NCBI GenBank assembly: GCA_031414695.1
Contig: JANNWG010000035.1
Coordinates: 124,001 to 188,000, forward strand
Source of the DNA: UKL13-2 sp031414695
GTDB lineage: Bacteria > Pseudomonadota > Gammaproteobacteria > Burkholderiales > Usitatibacteraceae
Length of the DNA stretch: 64,000 nt
Direction of reading: 5' to 3'
A program made the translations under genes and the position numbers. Within the stretch, counting starts at the first letter, position 1; each line of letters opens with the position of its first letter. The notes under the pieces are model-generated. The model saw only the letters and a program-made list of their open reading frames with translations, did not search any database and was not told the origin of the DNA. This document shows positions 32,237 through 40,006 of this stretch, piece after piece.

Positions 32237-33061
32237 ATGAATCGTCATCAGAAATATTTACCAATTGTGTCTGTTTTACTTGCATCGTCTGTCGCCATGA
32301 GCGCATCAGCAACGGTTATTTTTTATGAAAACGAAAATTTTGGTGGACGCACATTTACGACTGAGCGTGGCGTTACTAATTTTCAACGTAACGGCTTTAA
32401 TGATCGCGCCTCATCAGTTGTGGTGATGGATGATCGAGTGGAAATTTGTGAAGATGCTGACTATCAGGGGCAATGCACTATCTTGCGCCCGGGTCGTTAC
32501 GGATCTTTATCTTCAATGGGCATGAACAATCGCATTTCCTCGGTGCGTATTGTGAATAGAAATAACCGCTATGAAGATGATCGCTATGCCCCGCAGCCGA
32601 TTCCTGTTTATGACAATCGTCGCCGAGGCAATGAAAAGTTATATGACGCCAATATCACATCAACACGCGCTGTATTAGGCGCTGCGGGTCCATCAGAACA
32701 GCGCTGCTGGGTGGAGCGTGAACAAGTTAATACTTCGCGCGGTGACGCCAACATTGGCGGTGCTATTTTGGGCAGCATATTAGGCGGTGTACTTGGTCAT
32801 CAAGTCGGCGGTGGTCGCGGTAAAGATATTGCAACGGCTGCGGGTGCTGTGGCAGGCGGTGCAGTCGGCGCAAACGTCGGACGCGATAAAAATGGCAATA
32901 CGACGCAAGACGTACAGCGCTGTAACACCGTGCCAGGGCAAGCAAAAACCGAGTATTGGGATGTCACCTATAACTTCCGAAATGTTGAACATCGCGTGCA
33001 AATGGTCTCCCCTCCAGGACGCACTATCCGAGTTAACAAGAAAGGCGAACCGCGTTATTAA
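32237..33061 (+). CDS. Beta/gamma-crystallin and glycine-zipper surface protein
   Basis: This 274-residue exported protein begins with a signal peptide (VSVLLASSVAMSASA). A beta/gamma-crystallin domain follows (IFYENENFGGRTFTTERGVT with DRASSVVV and EDADYQGQCTILRPG, with Greek-key signatures, residues about 28-112). A Rick_17kDa/2TM glycine-zipper segment (GGAILGSILGGVLGHQVGGG and AGAVAGGAVGANVGRD, about 174-216) and a C-terminal YxVTYNF-like region complete it. Crystallin modules often bind calcium, and glycine zippers insert in membranes. It may stabilise the envelope. Confidence 0.88.
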   Translation: MNRHQKYLPIVSVLLASSVAMSASATVIFYENENFGGRTFTTERGVTNFQRNGFNDRASSVVVMDDRVEICEDADYQGQCTILRPGRYGSLSSMGMNNRISSVRIVNRNNRYEDDRYAPQPIPVYDNRRRGNEKLYDANITSTRAVLGAAGPSEQRCWVEREQVNTSRGDANIGGAILGSILGGVLGHQVGGGRGKDIATAAGAVAGGAVGANVGRDKNGNTTQDVQRCNTVPGQAKTEYWDVTYNFRNVEHRVQMVSPPGRTIRVNKKGEPRY

Positions 33062-33083
33062 GCGCTAAATGTTTGTGGACGTT

Positions 33084-33112
33084 AAAAAGCCTGACTTAAA
33101 TCAGGCTTTTTT
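33084..33112 (+). terminator. Terminator after the crystallin gene
   Basis: The stem agcctga/tcaggct is followed by a T-tract (ctttttt). A-rich sequence on the other side would allow it to work for the convergent kinase gene as well. Confidence 0.9.
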
Positions 33113-33183
33113 GTAATCTATAAATGCACGTTAATACAATCAACATAAACGCCGCAGCCACGACAAAGTTGTCGCGACGCAGT

Positions 33184-34611
33184 TTAATCCGTAGCATCGC
33201 TGATGGAGCTTGGATCGACCTCACGTGGAATCACCACCTCGATTGTAGTGCCGCCCGTAGGCGATGATCGCCAAGATGCTTCGCCACCTAGTGAGCGGGC
33301 GCGCTGCCTCATCCCTGAGAGTCCGTGCGATAACTTGGCAGGATTGAACGTTGTCGGCAATCCTGCACCATCGTCTTCAAGGGTTAAATGAATATTTTTT
33401 TCGTCCAAATGTAGGTTTGCGATAAATTTTTTGGCTTTCGCATGGCGAAGTGCGTTGGTAGTGCCTTCTTGCACAATACGAAATAAGGCGATAGCGGCAA
33501 TGGGTGAGATATAGCCTAGCTCTTCGGCTAGATTTAGCGTGCATGTTAATCCGCCCTTGCTGCATTGCTCACTGATATACCACTCTAGGGCGGCTGCTAA
33601 GCCTAGGTTATCCAATAGCGATGGTCGTAGATTTTCAATCACACGACGCTTGATCGACACCGCATCATTAAGGAGGATCAATAGCTGTTCATGGCGATTT
33701 ATCGTTTCTGGCGTGTGGCTCGAGTGCGTTTTAAGCCACTCGATGTCCATCGCGAGGGCAGTCAAAATTCCACCGAGTTCATCATGCAGGTCGCGCGCCA
33801 ATGCCGCGCGGTCTTCTTCTGTTGATTGCTGTAAGTGCGTTGATAACTCACTTAATTCTGCCGTTCGCTCATCAACCAGTAGTTGCAATCGGCGATTTTC
33901 ATTTGCACGTATTTCAATTAACGCTTGGCGCTGTTTTAAGTCGCGCGTAAATAAGTAAAGCGCATAGCTCAACAGAATAATAATAAACAACGCTGTCGTT
34001 AATGCGCCAAATCGTGAAAGCTTCAAATCGTACAAAGTGCGATTACGAGCGATTTCAAGCTCATCTTCCATCTTGTCGACCATAGCCGCAAGTTGCTTGC
34101 GCGATTCATTCATTTGTTCTTGACCATTGTTTTTTAGCACAATTTGTAACGCTTCGTCTCGTTTGCCTTGCTGAACAAGTAAGACGGTCATTTCCATTTC
34201 AATGAATTTATCGAACGACAGTTTTGCCAGTTTCTCGACAAACGGTTTACGATCAGGCCGATTTGCAAATGTGAGATCCATTTGTTTTTGTACATTTGCT
34301 AACTCGTCGCGGGCTTTGATGAGCGGGGCAAGATAGTCCTCGTTACCAGTTAGCAAAAAGCCACGCTGGCCGGTCTCCGCGTTGCTGAGCAATAATTCGA
34401 GCGAGTAAACAACCGCAATGTGATCGCTCGCTATGCGGCGCTCTTCTATATTTCTCTTAATTGAGGTGTGGTTATTTTCTGAGACATAGATAAAGCTGAT
34501 TGTCATCGCAAATATCAACAACGCTGGCGCAATGAACGATGATGGCACGCCGCCCCATAGCTGCTTTAGTATTTCAATTCGGGTCAATGCTGAGGATTGG
34601 TCGTCTGCCAT
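33184..34611 (-). CDS. CHASE3-type sensor histidine kinase (HisKA_3)
   Basis: This 475-residue membrane kinase has a helix near residues 22-42 and a periplasmic CHASE3-like helical domain (NAETGQRGFLLTGNEDYLAP is the hallmark). A second helix (LTTALFIIILLSYALYLF) precedes a HisKA_3 dimerisation domain with the phospho-accepting His in AALARDLHDELGGILTALAM. The HATPase domain shows EGTTNALRHA and EDDGAGLP. HisKA_3 kinases partner NarL-type regulators, so the UvrY-like protein at 26719 is a reasonable though unproven partner. Confidence 0.93.
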   Translation of the reverse strand: MADDQSSALTRIEILKQLWGGVPSSFIAPALLIFAMTISFIYVSENNHTSIKRNIEERRIASDHIAVVYSLELLLSNAETGQRGFLLTGNEDYLAPLIKARDELANVQKQMDLTFANRPDRKPFVEKLAKLSFDKFIEMEMTVLLVQQGKRDEALQIVLKNNGQEQMNESRKQLAAMVDKMEDELEIARNRTLYDLKLSRFGALTTALFIIILLSYALYLFTRDLKQRQALIEIRANENRRLQLLVDERTAELSELSTHLQQSTEEDRAALARDLHDELGGILTALAMDIEWLKTHSSHTPETINRHEQLLILLNDAVSIKRRVIENLRPSLLDNLGLAAALEWYISEQCSKGGLTCTLNLAEELGYISPIAAIALFRIVQEGTTNALRHAKAKKFIANLHLDEKNIHLTLEDDGAGLPTTFNPAKLSHGLSGMRQRARSLGGEASWRSSPTGGTTIEVVIPREVDPSSISDATD

Positions 34612-34720
34612 GATGGGCTCTTATTTATATGTATGCAAGATGGTAACAATAAAACACCAACAGCTCGCTATGACTAAAGTCCGCGAGCTGTTATTTAAAA
34701 TTAACGACTTAATTTAATCG

Positions 34721-34885
34721 TCACTTCTTGCCAATTAAACCCATCACAAGAGAAATGAGGAAAATAACAATAAATACATAAAACAACATTTTGGCGATCT
34801 CAACTGCACCGCCTGCGATGCCGCCAAAACCTAATATCGCGGCAATGATTGCAATAACAAAAAATGTGGCTGCCCATCTCAACAT
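34721..34885 (-). CDS. DUF1328 small membrane protein (YtjA type)
   Basis: This 54-residue protein starts MLRWAATFFVIAIIAAILGF and has two hydrophobic helices with a GGIAAGAVEIAK turn, the pattern of DUF1328. An AGGAG site precedes the start. The family occurs in stress-induced envelope gene sets but has no established function. It lies 27 bp downstream of the ferritin-like gene on the same strand and so probably belongs to that operon. Confidence 0.88.
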   Translation of the reverse strand: MLRWAATFFVIAIIAAILGFGGIAGGAVEIAKMLFYVFIVIFLISLVMGLIGKK

Positions 34886-34912
34886 GATAATTCTCCTAAT
34901 AATTGTTGTTAA

Positions 34913-35533
34913 TTACTCGTTAAGCAAATCCGACAATTCATCAGCGTGCTCTTCTTCCATTTTTAAAATAGTTTCAAGCATGCTGCGTGTTGTCGGGTCG
35001 TCGTTACCGATGTACTGAATAAATGCGCGATAACTTTCTATCGCAATACGTTCCGCCACTAAATTTTCACGAATCATGTCTTTCAGATTAGTGCCCGCAA
35101 AATACTCTGCATGACTACGTTCCGCTAAACCCGCCGGATTAAAGTCAGGCGTACCACCGAGCTGCATGATGCGTTCCGCTAGTTGATCTGCATGAGCAAG
35201 CTCTTCAATCGCATGTTGTGCAAATTCTGCGGCGACATAGCGGCCCTTAATGCCACTTGCCACGTAATAATTTCGCTTATAGCGCAGCACGCAGACAAGC
35301 TCAGTTGCAAGCGATTCGTTGAGCAAATCAACGATCTTCGCCTTATCCAAGGCATAGTCCTGTGTCACCGCGCCATCATCCACTTCTTGACGTGCGAGCT
35401 TGCGCAGTAATGATTTATCGGTCAGCAACGCTGGCAGCGCATGTGTCGTATTTTTTGTTAAAACTCCACTGTTAGCGGGCACTTTAGGCAATTTTTGCTT
35501 GGAAGTGCCCGCTTTTATTGGCTTTTTGTTCAT
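34913..35533 (-). CDS. Ferritin-like (bacterioferritin-type) diiron protein
   Basis: This 206-residue protein has a four-helix ferritin-like core after a basic amino-terminal extension. Diiron ligands fit LATELVCVLRY, EFAQHAIEELAHADQLAERI, NLVAERIAIESY and EEEHADELSDLL, an ExxH pattern typical of bacterioferritin-related proteins. It could store iron or protect against peroxide. The amino-terminal 60 residues are a low-similarity tail. It lies between a BON lipoprotein gene and DUF1328. Confidence 0.88.
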   Translation of the reverse strand: MNKKPIKAGTSKQKLPKVPANSGVLTKNTTHALPALLTDKSLLRKLARQEVDDGAVTQDYALDKAKIVDLLNESLATELVCVLRYKRNYYVASGIKGRYVAAEFAQHAIEELAHADQLAERIMQLGGTPDFNPAGLAERSHAEYFAGTNLKDMIRENLVAERIAIESYRAFIQYIGNDDPTTRSMLETILKMEEEHADELSDLLNE

Positions 35534-35559
35534 TTGTGATCTGCCAGTTGTTAGTTGAA

Positions 35560-35883
35560 TTACTTAACTGATGTTTTGAGGCGAATGTCATTTTTAACCG
35601 ATGAAACGCCCCTAATGCCGCGAGCGATTTCGGCGGCACGGTTGATTTCAGTCTGGTTATTCGCAAAGCCGCTCAATTGCACGACACCCTTGAATGTTTC
35701 AACATTTATGTTGAGCGCATTCACTGCTGCGTCATCCACATAAAGCGCTTTGACTTTGGTGGTGATGACGGTGTCATCAACTGTCTCGCCGAAGCTAGAT
35801 TGACGTGCTGTGCTCGCGCAGCCAGTGGCTAGCAAGGTGATTGCAACCATCATGCCGATAAATATTTTTTGTAAAGAAACCAT
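35560..35883 (-). CDS. BON-domain lipoprotein
   Basis: This 107-residue lipoprotein has a lipobox (LLATGCAST) and one BON domain (TVITTKVKALYVDDAAVNAL with VVQLSGFANNQTEINRAAEI). BON domains bind phospholipid membranes or the cell wall and are typical of OsmY-like stress proteins. A GGAG site precedes the ATG. A GacA-like box lies 148 bp upstream. It heads a likely operon with the ferritin-like and DUF1328 genes. Confidence 0.93.
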   Translation of the reverse strand: MVSLQKIFIGMMVAITLLATGCASTARQSSFGETVDDTVITTKVKALYVDDAAVNALNINVETFKGVVQLSGFANNQTEINRAAEIARGIRGVSSVKNDIRLKTSVK

Positions 35884-36030
35884 GTGAATCTCCTGAATGT
35901 GTAATGTTTGATGAGATAAAACGAATAGAGCGCGTGAAATTGTTTGCGCTGAGTCACTACTTTAGCGGGGTGGTTGTTGGCTTAATGTAGGAAAGCGGCG
36001 TTCAAAGATGGCTGATATGACGTTGGCTTT

Positions 36031-36048
36031 TGTCAGCAAATGCCTACA
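36031..36048 (-). promoter_or_regulatory. TGTAGG-N6-CTGACA box upstream of the BON operon
   Basis: Read on the minus strand this is tgtaggcatttgctgaca, 148 bp before the BON lipoprotein ATG at 35883 and in the same orientation to it as the boxes at 25610 and 37990 are to their genes. Confidence 0.5.
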
Positions 36049-36094
36049 CGATTGTGGGGCTTCAAATTCCGCAATCGCCTGCAAGATCAATGTC

Positions 36095-36484
36095 TCAATG
36101 TCTGAGCGCTGAGCTCACACGCCAGATCGCTACCACTTTTGTCACCCAGCTAATTATTCGCTTAGGCCCAGTGGCAGCCACAATACCTACTACCGCAGTC
36201 GCCACTAGGCCTGTGATGAGCGGATTTTTTTTCGCAAAATCTAGCGCGGTAACCGATGTGAAATGCGCCCCACCTTCTCCAACGTACGCGGTGAAATAGC
36301 GTTGTGCGGAGGCTATTGTTCGAATCAGTTGATCTTTAAACGAAATAGTTGCTGACGTTTTATTGTCGCTCTCATGCGTAACTGTTTCAAGATCGGCACG
36401 AATACGATTGCGATACATCGTTAAATCGAGCGCTATTTCATCCGGTGTTCGGCGAGTAGTATTAGCTTGAATAGTCGTACTCAT
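36095..36484 (-). CDS. Small membrane protein of a YqjD/YqjE-type cluster
   Basis: This 129-residue protein (MSTTIQANTTRRTPDEIALD) has a basic/charged amino-terminal half and one hydrophobic helix (PLITGLVATAVVGIVAATGP). A positively charged end follows. I do not recognise a named family. The arrangement (start overlapping the previous gene by ATGA, following YqjD and YqjE) is that of the YqjK position in enterobacteria, so it may belong to the same envelope or ribosome-tethering cluster. This is inference from order. Confidence 0.7.
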   Translation of the reverse strand: MSTTIQANTTRRTPDEIALDLTMYRNRIRADLETVTHESDNKTSATISFKDQLIRTIASAQRYFTAYVGEGGAHFTSVTALDFAKKNPLITGLVATAVVGIVAATGPKRIISWVTKVVAIWRVSSALRH

Positions 36485-36879
36485 AAAAGCCCCATCAGCC
36501 AATCAGCATCTTTCTTAAGCTCAGTCGTGGATCGCTGAAATGGTGGGGTATCGGTTTTTTTATTTGCCGCCATCGCAAGTGCAATAGCACTACCAACGGC
36601 TAATAATAATGGCACACCAAAGAGCGCATGCATCCGATACGGAGTGTCCCAAGCACTCACCATGATGGCACTTAAGAAAAATATTGTTGCAGTAAACAAT
36701 AGAAAAAAAGCGACAACCAACAATAACGCCTTACGTTGTAGCCGCGCTTTTTCTACTAATGCTTCAGCAATGAATAATTCAACGTGCAAGCGGCTCATGC
36801 CAGCAACGCCACTGACAATGTCCTTGATAAAAGGACGATTGTCAGTCGCCGCCCGCCAGCCAAACTGAAGTAGGTTCAT
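36481..36879 (-). CDS. YqjE-type phage-holin-family membrane protein
   Basis: This 132-residue protein begins MNLLQFGWRAATDNRPFIKD. It has a conserved amphipathic start (SRLHVELFIAEALVEKARLQ) and two membrane helices (KALLLVVAFFLLFTATIFFL and FGVPLLLAVGSAIALAM), the YqjE/actinobacterial-holin pattern. The start at 36879 is chosen because upstream residues belong to the frame overlapping YqjD. The name holin is historical, and no phage context is present. Its stop overlaps the next start. Confidence 0.85.
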   Translation of the reverse strand: MNLLQFGWRAATDNRPFIKDIVSGVAGMSRLHVELFIAEALVEKARLQRKALLLVVAFFLLFTATIFFLSAIMVSAWDTPYRMHALFGVPLLLAVGSAIALAMAANKKTDTPPFQRSTTELKKDADWLMGLL

Positions 36880-36905
36880 ATTGCGAATGTATTCGTTGAT
36901 AAGTC

Positions 36906-37316
36906 TTAGCGACGCGTAGTCATGCAGCCCAATGCGTAACCAACCGCTGCGCCGACACCTGCGCCAATGGCAACCGACTGCCAAGGCTTGTCATGTACAT
37001 AGGTGTCAGTTGCTTCAGCAGCGTGCTTGATTTTTTCGCGGCCTTTTTGCTGCATCGCAGCGGCAGACTCAGCCATCACATGCATGTATTCAGTCAAGCG
37101 TTCAGCGGCTTCGGTTAATTCGGCTTTGCCTGAATTTTTGGCAGATGCGACCAGCTGATGCAGGTCAGCTTTCAAGTTGTCTGCCAGATGCGAGGCGGTA
37201 CTTTGCATGTTGTGTGCGGCTTGACTCACATCATCTTTCGCCTCGTTCATTGTGGCAGCTGTTTTGGCGCGGAGTTGATCGAGATTGTTACTGGTGGTGT
37301 TAAGCGTTGTGCTCAT
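36906..37316 (-). CDS. YqjD/ElaB family (DUF883) membrane-anchored protein
   Basis: This 136-residue protein has a long Ala/Lys/Glu coiled-coil amino-terminal part and the DUF883 C-terminal signature (KPWQSVAIGAGVGAAVGYAL). In E. coli relatives bind stationary-phase ribosomes to the inner membrane. It precedes YqjE on the minus strand and so completes the classic YqjD-YqjE cluster. The BON lipoprotein upstream is 45 bp away and likely shares transcription. Confidence 0.92.
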   Translation of the reverse strand: MSTTLNTTSNNLDQLRAKTAATMNEAKDDVSQAAHNMQSTASHLADNLKADLHQLVASAKNSGKAELTEAAERLTEYMHVMAESAAAMQQKGREKIKHAAEATDTYVHDKPWQSVAIGAGVGAAVGYALGCMTTRR

Positions 37317-37361
37317 TGGATTGCCTTTCGGTTGATAAATTGGTTGGGGATGTGAAAAAAA

Positions 37362-37865
37362 TTATTTCTTAACCGTCAGATAGTTGTTAACAGTCGTGAC
37401 ACCTTTGACAGCGGCGGCGATTTTGCCGGCGCGAATACGTGCGGTTTCATTGGGTGTTAAACCGTTCAAGGTCACCTTGCCTGCTTTCGTGTCCACATCA
37501 ATTTTGATGACACTTAGCTCAGGGTCTTTGAGTAAATCGGCGTTGATGGAAGTTGTAATGGCAGCGTCCGATAGCGCATCGCCTGCTTTATTGGCGCCCT
37601 TATCTACGTCTAAGGCCACAGAAGACACAGATTTGGAAACAGCATCGCTCGCTTTATCCATTTGTGCGCCAACCTTATTGCTGATATCGCCCATTTTTTC
37701 GTTGGTTTTTTCGATGACACTATCTAGCTTTTGGCCTGCTGTTTTTGGTGGATCTGCTGGCAGCTTCTTTTCGCAGGCAGTAAGGGCGGCGATGAGTAAT
37801 ACCGCTGCACAAACAGTGCTGATTTTGCTGGGAATCAAGGACGGTGATGCTGTGGCGTTTGTCAT
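37362..37865 (-). CDS. BON-domain lipoprotein (long linker)
   Basis: This 167-residue lipoprotein has a signal and lipobox (LLIAALTACEKKL), a charged helical linker (VIEKTNEKMGDISNKVGAQM) and a C-terminal BON domain (DAAITTSINADLLKDPELSV, GKVTLNGLTPNETARIRA). It is an OsmY-like periplasmic or outer-membrane stress protein. It lies upstream of yqjD on the same strand. Confidence 0.9.
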   Translation of the reverse strand: MTNATASPSLIPSKISTVCAAVLLIAALTACEKKLPADPPKTAGQKLDSVIEKTNEKMGDISNKVGAQMDKASDAVSKSVSSVALDVDKGANKAGDALSDAAITTSINADLLKDPELSVIKIDVDTKAGKVTLNGLTPNETARIRAGKIAAAVKGVTTVNNYLTVKK

Positions 37866-38168
37866 GATGGTCTTCTTTAGTCAAAGATTGAGATTAAGAA
37901 TATTGTTGGATAAATAATGCGGCAACAATCTAGTAGGTCATGATTCCATAGCGTGGCGATCATGGTTGTCAGCCTGCCTTGCGATAATTTGTAGGCGCTA
38001 TCTGACGTCGCTGACAATCTACTTGCTTTCAATTCGTCGCCGTTTTCGTTCATTCACGCCGTGGTTTTGCAAATTCGTCGCATGTTGGTTTTGTTTGTAT
38101 TGAGCGGGACGTAAAGTTCATTCATCAGCAACGCAGCACAAACCCAAAACACCACAACCTCAAAGGAA
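37866..38168. other. Divergent promoter region between the BON lipoprotein and a small secreted protein gene
   Basis: This 303-bp region has no open frame of note. It carries the GacA-like box at 37990 and must hold promoters for both directions. Confidence 0.55.
37990..38007 (+). promoter_or_regulatory. TGTAGG-N6-CTGACG box
   Basis: The sequence tgtaggcgctatctgacg, followed nine bases later by a second ctgaca, is 162 bp upstream of the small secreted protein gene and about 125 bp upstream of the divergent BON gene. It fits the motif shared with 25610 and 36031. Confidence 0.5.
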
Positions 38169-38357
38169 ATGAACATGAACACAACATTCAACAAAGACAA
38201 CGCCGCCGCAACCATCCTCTTAACCGCTTTATTTAGCTTAATTGCCGCTGCGGTATTAACCAGCACCATGGCAGATGCAAAGTCAGTTGAGGACATTCAT
38301 GCTAAAGCCACCCCACATATTGAAACCATTGTTGTTACCGCCACGCGCTTGAAATAA
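38169..38357 (+). CDS. Small secreted or membrane-anchored protein, unknown
   Basis: This 62-residue protein has one hydrophobic segment (AATILLTALFSLIAAAVLTS) that could be a signal peptide cleaved near MADA. A short Thr/Val-rich tail follows, ending ETIVVTATRLK. AAAGGA precedes the start, and a second in-frame ATG lies two codons on. It is followed by a good terminator, so it forms a single-gene transcript downstream of a GacA-like box. I do not recognise it. Confidence 0.65.
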   Translation: MNMNTTFNKDNAAATILLTALFSLIAAAVLTSTMADAKSVEDIHAKATPHIETIVVTATRLK

Positions 38358-38407
38358 GCCTAGAACGGTTGTGGTGACTGTGATGTAAATGCAATTAACT
38401 AGTTAAC

Positions 38408-38442
38408 AAAAAAAACGGCGGATTTAATCCGCCGTTTTTTTA
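38408..38442 (+). terminator. Terminator after the small secreted protein gene
   Basis: The stem aacggcggat/atccgccgtt is flanked by runs of A and T and is likely to work in both directions. Confidence 0.93.
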
Positions 38443-38522
38443 TTTGCACGTTCACAATGAAATTGATTGTCATCGCCTTGTTTTCAGGCAACAATGGCGA
38501 ACATTTTCAGACAAAAGTTGAT

Positions 38523-38921
38523 ATGCAATTCACAAAAACTAAAACCTTGCCAAGCGCACTCACGCGCGATCAATTCGAAGCTTTAGCGCAGGTGAGCGTA
38601 ATGCCAAAAGGGTGCAAGCCTAGCGCCTGCGTGGCGCGTAACGCGAAACATTTATCTGGCACTAAGTATTTAGTGCCGCGCCGTGATGGCACATATGCAT
38701 TAACCGAAAAGGGTGAAGAAGCGCTATTTACTAAGAATTGTATTAGCGGCTTACGTGAAATGGCGGAGGCGAGCAATCAAGGTGTAGCGCTGCCTAAGTT
38801 GGCGGCGGATGTGCTGCATTTTTTGCAGCGCAAGGGTTATCTCGTCAGCGGCGCTGCTGGGCAAATGTGTGTGACTGATAAAGGTCACGAATGTTTAGCC
38901 GATATCGCCGCAAATGGATAG
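38523..38921 (+). CDS. Hypothetical protein with duplicated winged-helix-like unit
   Basis: The 132-residue product (MQFTKTKTLPSALTRDQFEA) contains two related segments: TKYLVPRRDGTYALTEKGEE and GYLVSGAAGQMCVTDKGHEC. Each resembles the wing-and-last-helix part of a winged helix-turn-helix. Cysteines (KGCKPSACVARN) lie between them. The start at 38523 is preferred because an alternative ATG at 38457 lies only 15 bases after a strong terminator, but it is uncertain. No function can be assigned; DNA binding is a guess. Confidence 0.55.
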   Translation: MQFTKTKTLPSALTRDQFEALAQVSVMPKGCKPSACVARNAKHLSGTKYLVPRRDGTYALTEKGEEALFTKNCISGLREMAEASNQGVALPKLAADVLHFLQRKGYLVSGAAGQMCVTDKGHECLADIAANG

Positions 38922-38924
38922 CGA

Positions 38925-39704
38925 CTAAAACTTTTGCCCCGGCGGCAAATAACGCCATTGCCCGGCTAACATTTTGCCCATCGAGATAGAGCCGACGCGA
39001 ATGCGTTTCATGGCGAGTAGCTCTAACCCGACCATTTCGCACATATATGCAATTTGGCCTTCTTGTAAATCTTTCGCGGCGATGCGAAGTTTTGTTTCGT
39101 TTTGCCAGCTCACTTTTGCTTCGGGTAGGGTTCTGCCATCAATTCGTAGCGCAAAATTTAATTGTTTCATGCCATGCTCGGGCATCTGGTCGCGGCCAGC
39201 TACATCGACAATGTACTCTTGCTCTACACGCGCCGCGTCTTCATTTAATTTGCGCAATATTCGGGCATCTTGACTTAAGATGTAAAGCCCAGAAGCGCCA
39301 GGCTGTAACGGCAGCGCCGTGCTTAGGTGAGAGAAATGCTGTTTGAGTGGACGAATATCTGACACGTCATCTGTCGCATGGTTAGCGAGCGTAATTACCG
39401 ATGATTCATCGGTCGCAATACGATGCGTCAATATTGTTACTTGCTCCATCGGTACGAGCTTGGCGGACGGGTCAAGTACGATATTGTTACTGGCATTCAC
39501 ACGATACTGCGGCGAATCAATGACCACGCCATCGACGGTGACCCAGCCGCCGATAATGTAGCGTTCAGCATCAAGCCTTGAACAAGCGCGCAATTGGGCG
39601 ATGTATTTGGCGAGGCGTTCGGTTGATTCGCTAGAATCAGTGTCTTCGGCAGTGTCGTGTTGTGAATCAGTCATAGGTGTTGGTGTCGTTGATTTATCTC
39701 GCAT
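38925..39704 (-). CDS. RluF-like S4-domain pseudouridine synthase homologue with altered active site
   Basis: The protein (about 259 residues from MRDKSTTP) has an amino-terminal S4 RNA-binding domain (ERLAKYIAQLRACSRLDAER with IIGGWVTVDGVVI) and a pseudouridine-synthase-like domain of the RsuA/RluF type (ARVEQEYIVDV, YMCEMVGLELLAMKRIRVG). In the family's catalytic motif, RLDxDSxGL, the aspartate is replaced: here the segment reads PLQPGASGL. The usual NRQIRRMCE is EGQIAYMCE. It is therefore probably catalytically impaired and may act as an rRNA-binding protein. I recall similar proteins in Burkholderiales. The start is uncertain. Confidence 0.85.
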   Translation of the reverse strand: MRDKSTTPTPMTDSQHDTAEDTDSSESTERLAKYIAQLRACSRLDAERYIIGGWVTVDGVVIDSPQYRVNASNNIVLDPSAKLVPMEQVTILTHRIATDESSVITLANHATDDVSDIRPLKQHFSHLSTALPLQPGASGLYILSQDARILRKLNEDAARVEQEYIVDVAGRDQMPEHGMKQLNFALRIDGRTLPEAKVSWQNETKLRIAAKDLQEGQIAYMCEMVGLELLAMKRIRVGSISMGKMLAGQWRYLPPGQKF

Positions 39705-39763
39705 ACTGGTATTGTATGTGTACATGACGGATTTAGAACGCAACAGCAGAATACAAATTACGA

Positions 39764-39988
39764 ATGCCAACACAAAAATCAAATGCAGCGCCTTTGGACG
39801 GTATTACCTTGGCTACCATCGTGACCGAGCTCAGCCAGACGATTGGCTGGGAGGAGATGGCTGCTGCGGTGCCGATACGCTGTTTTAGTCATGAGCCGAG
39901 CATTGCGTCGAGCCTTAAATTTTTACGCCGCACGCCGTGGGCGAGGGCGCGCGTTGAGCAGCTTTATTTGGCAACACGTAGTCATTGA
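39764..39988 (+). CDS. VF530 family DNA-binding protein
   Basis: This 74-residue protein matches the VF530/DUF2132 family: GITLATIVTELSQTIGWEEM, IRCFSHEPSIASSLKFLRRT and PWARARVEQLYL. Family members are small helical proteins with a proposed double-stranded DNA-binding role. It is divergently transcribed from the RluF-like gene. Confidence 0.9.
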   Translation: MPTQKSNAAPLDGITLATIVTELSQTIGWEEMAAAVPIRCFSHEPSIASSLKFLRRTPWARARVEQLYLATRSH

Positions 39989-40006
39989 CTTGTTTTTTTT
40001 AAATCC

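Noticed and set aside
36481..36879. Phage holin family label as evidence of prophage
   Set aside because: It is the YqjE member of a YqjD/YqjE cluster; no lysis or structural phage genes occur.
38457..38522. Upstream ATG for the hypothetical gene at 38523
   Set aside because: It begins only 15 bases after a strong terminator and adds a hydrophobic stretch without other support; kept only as an alternative.
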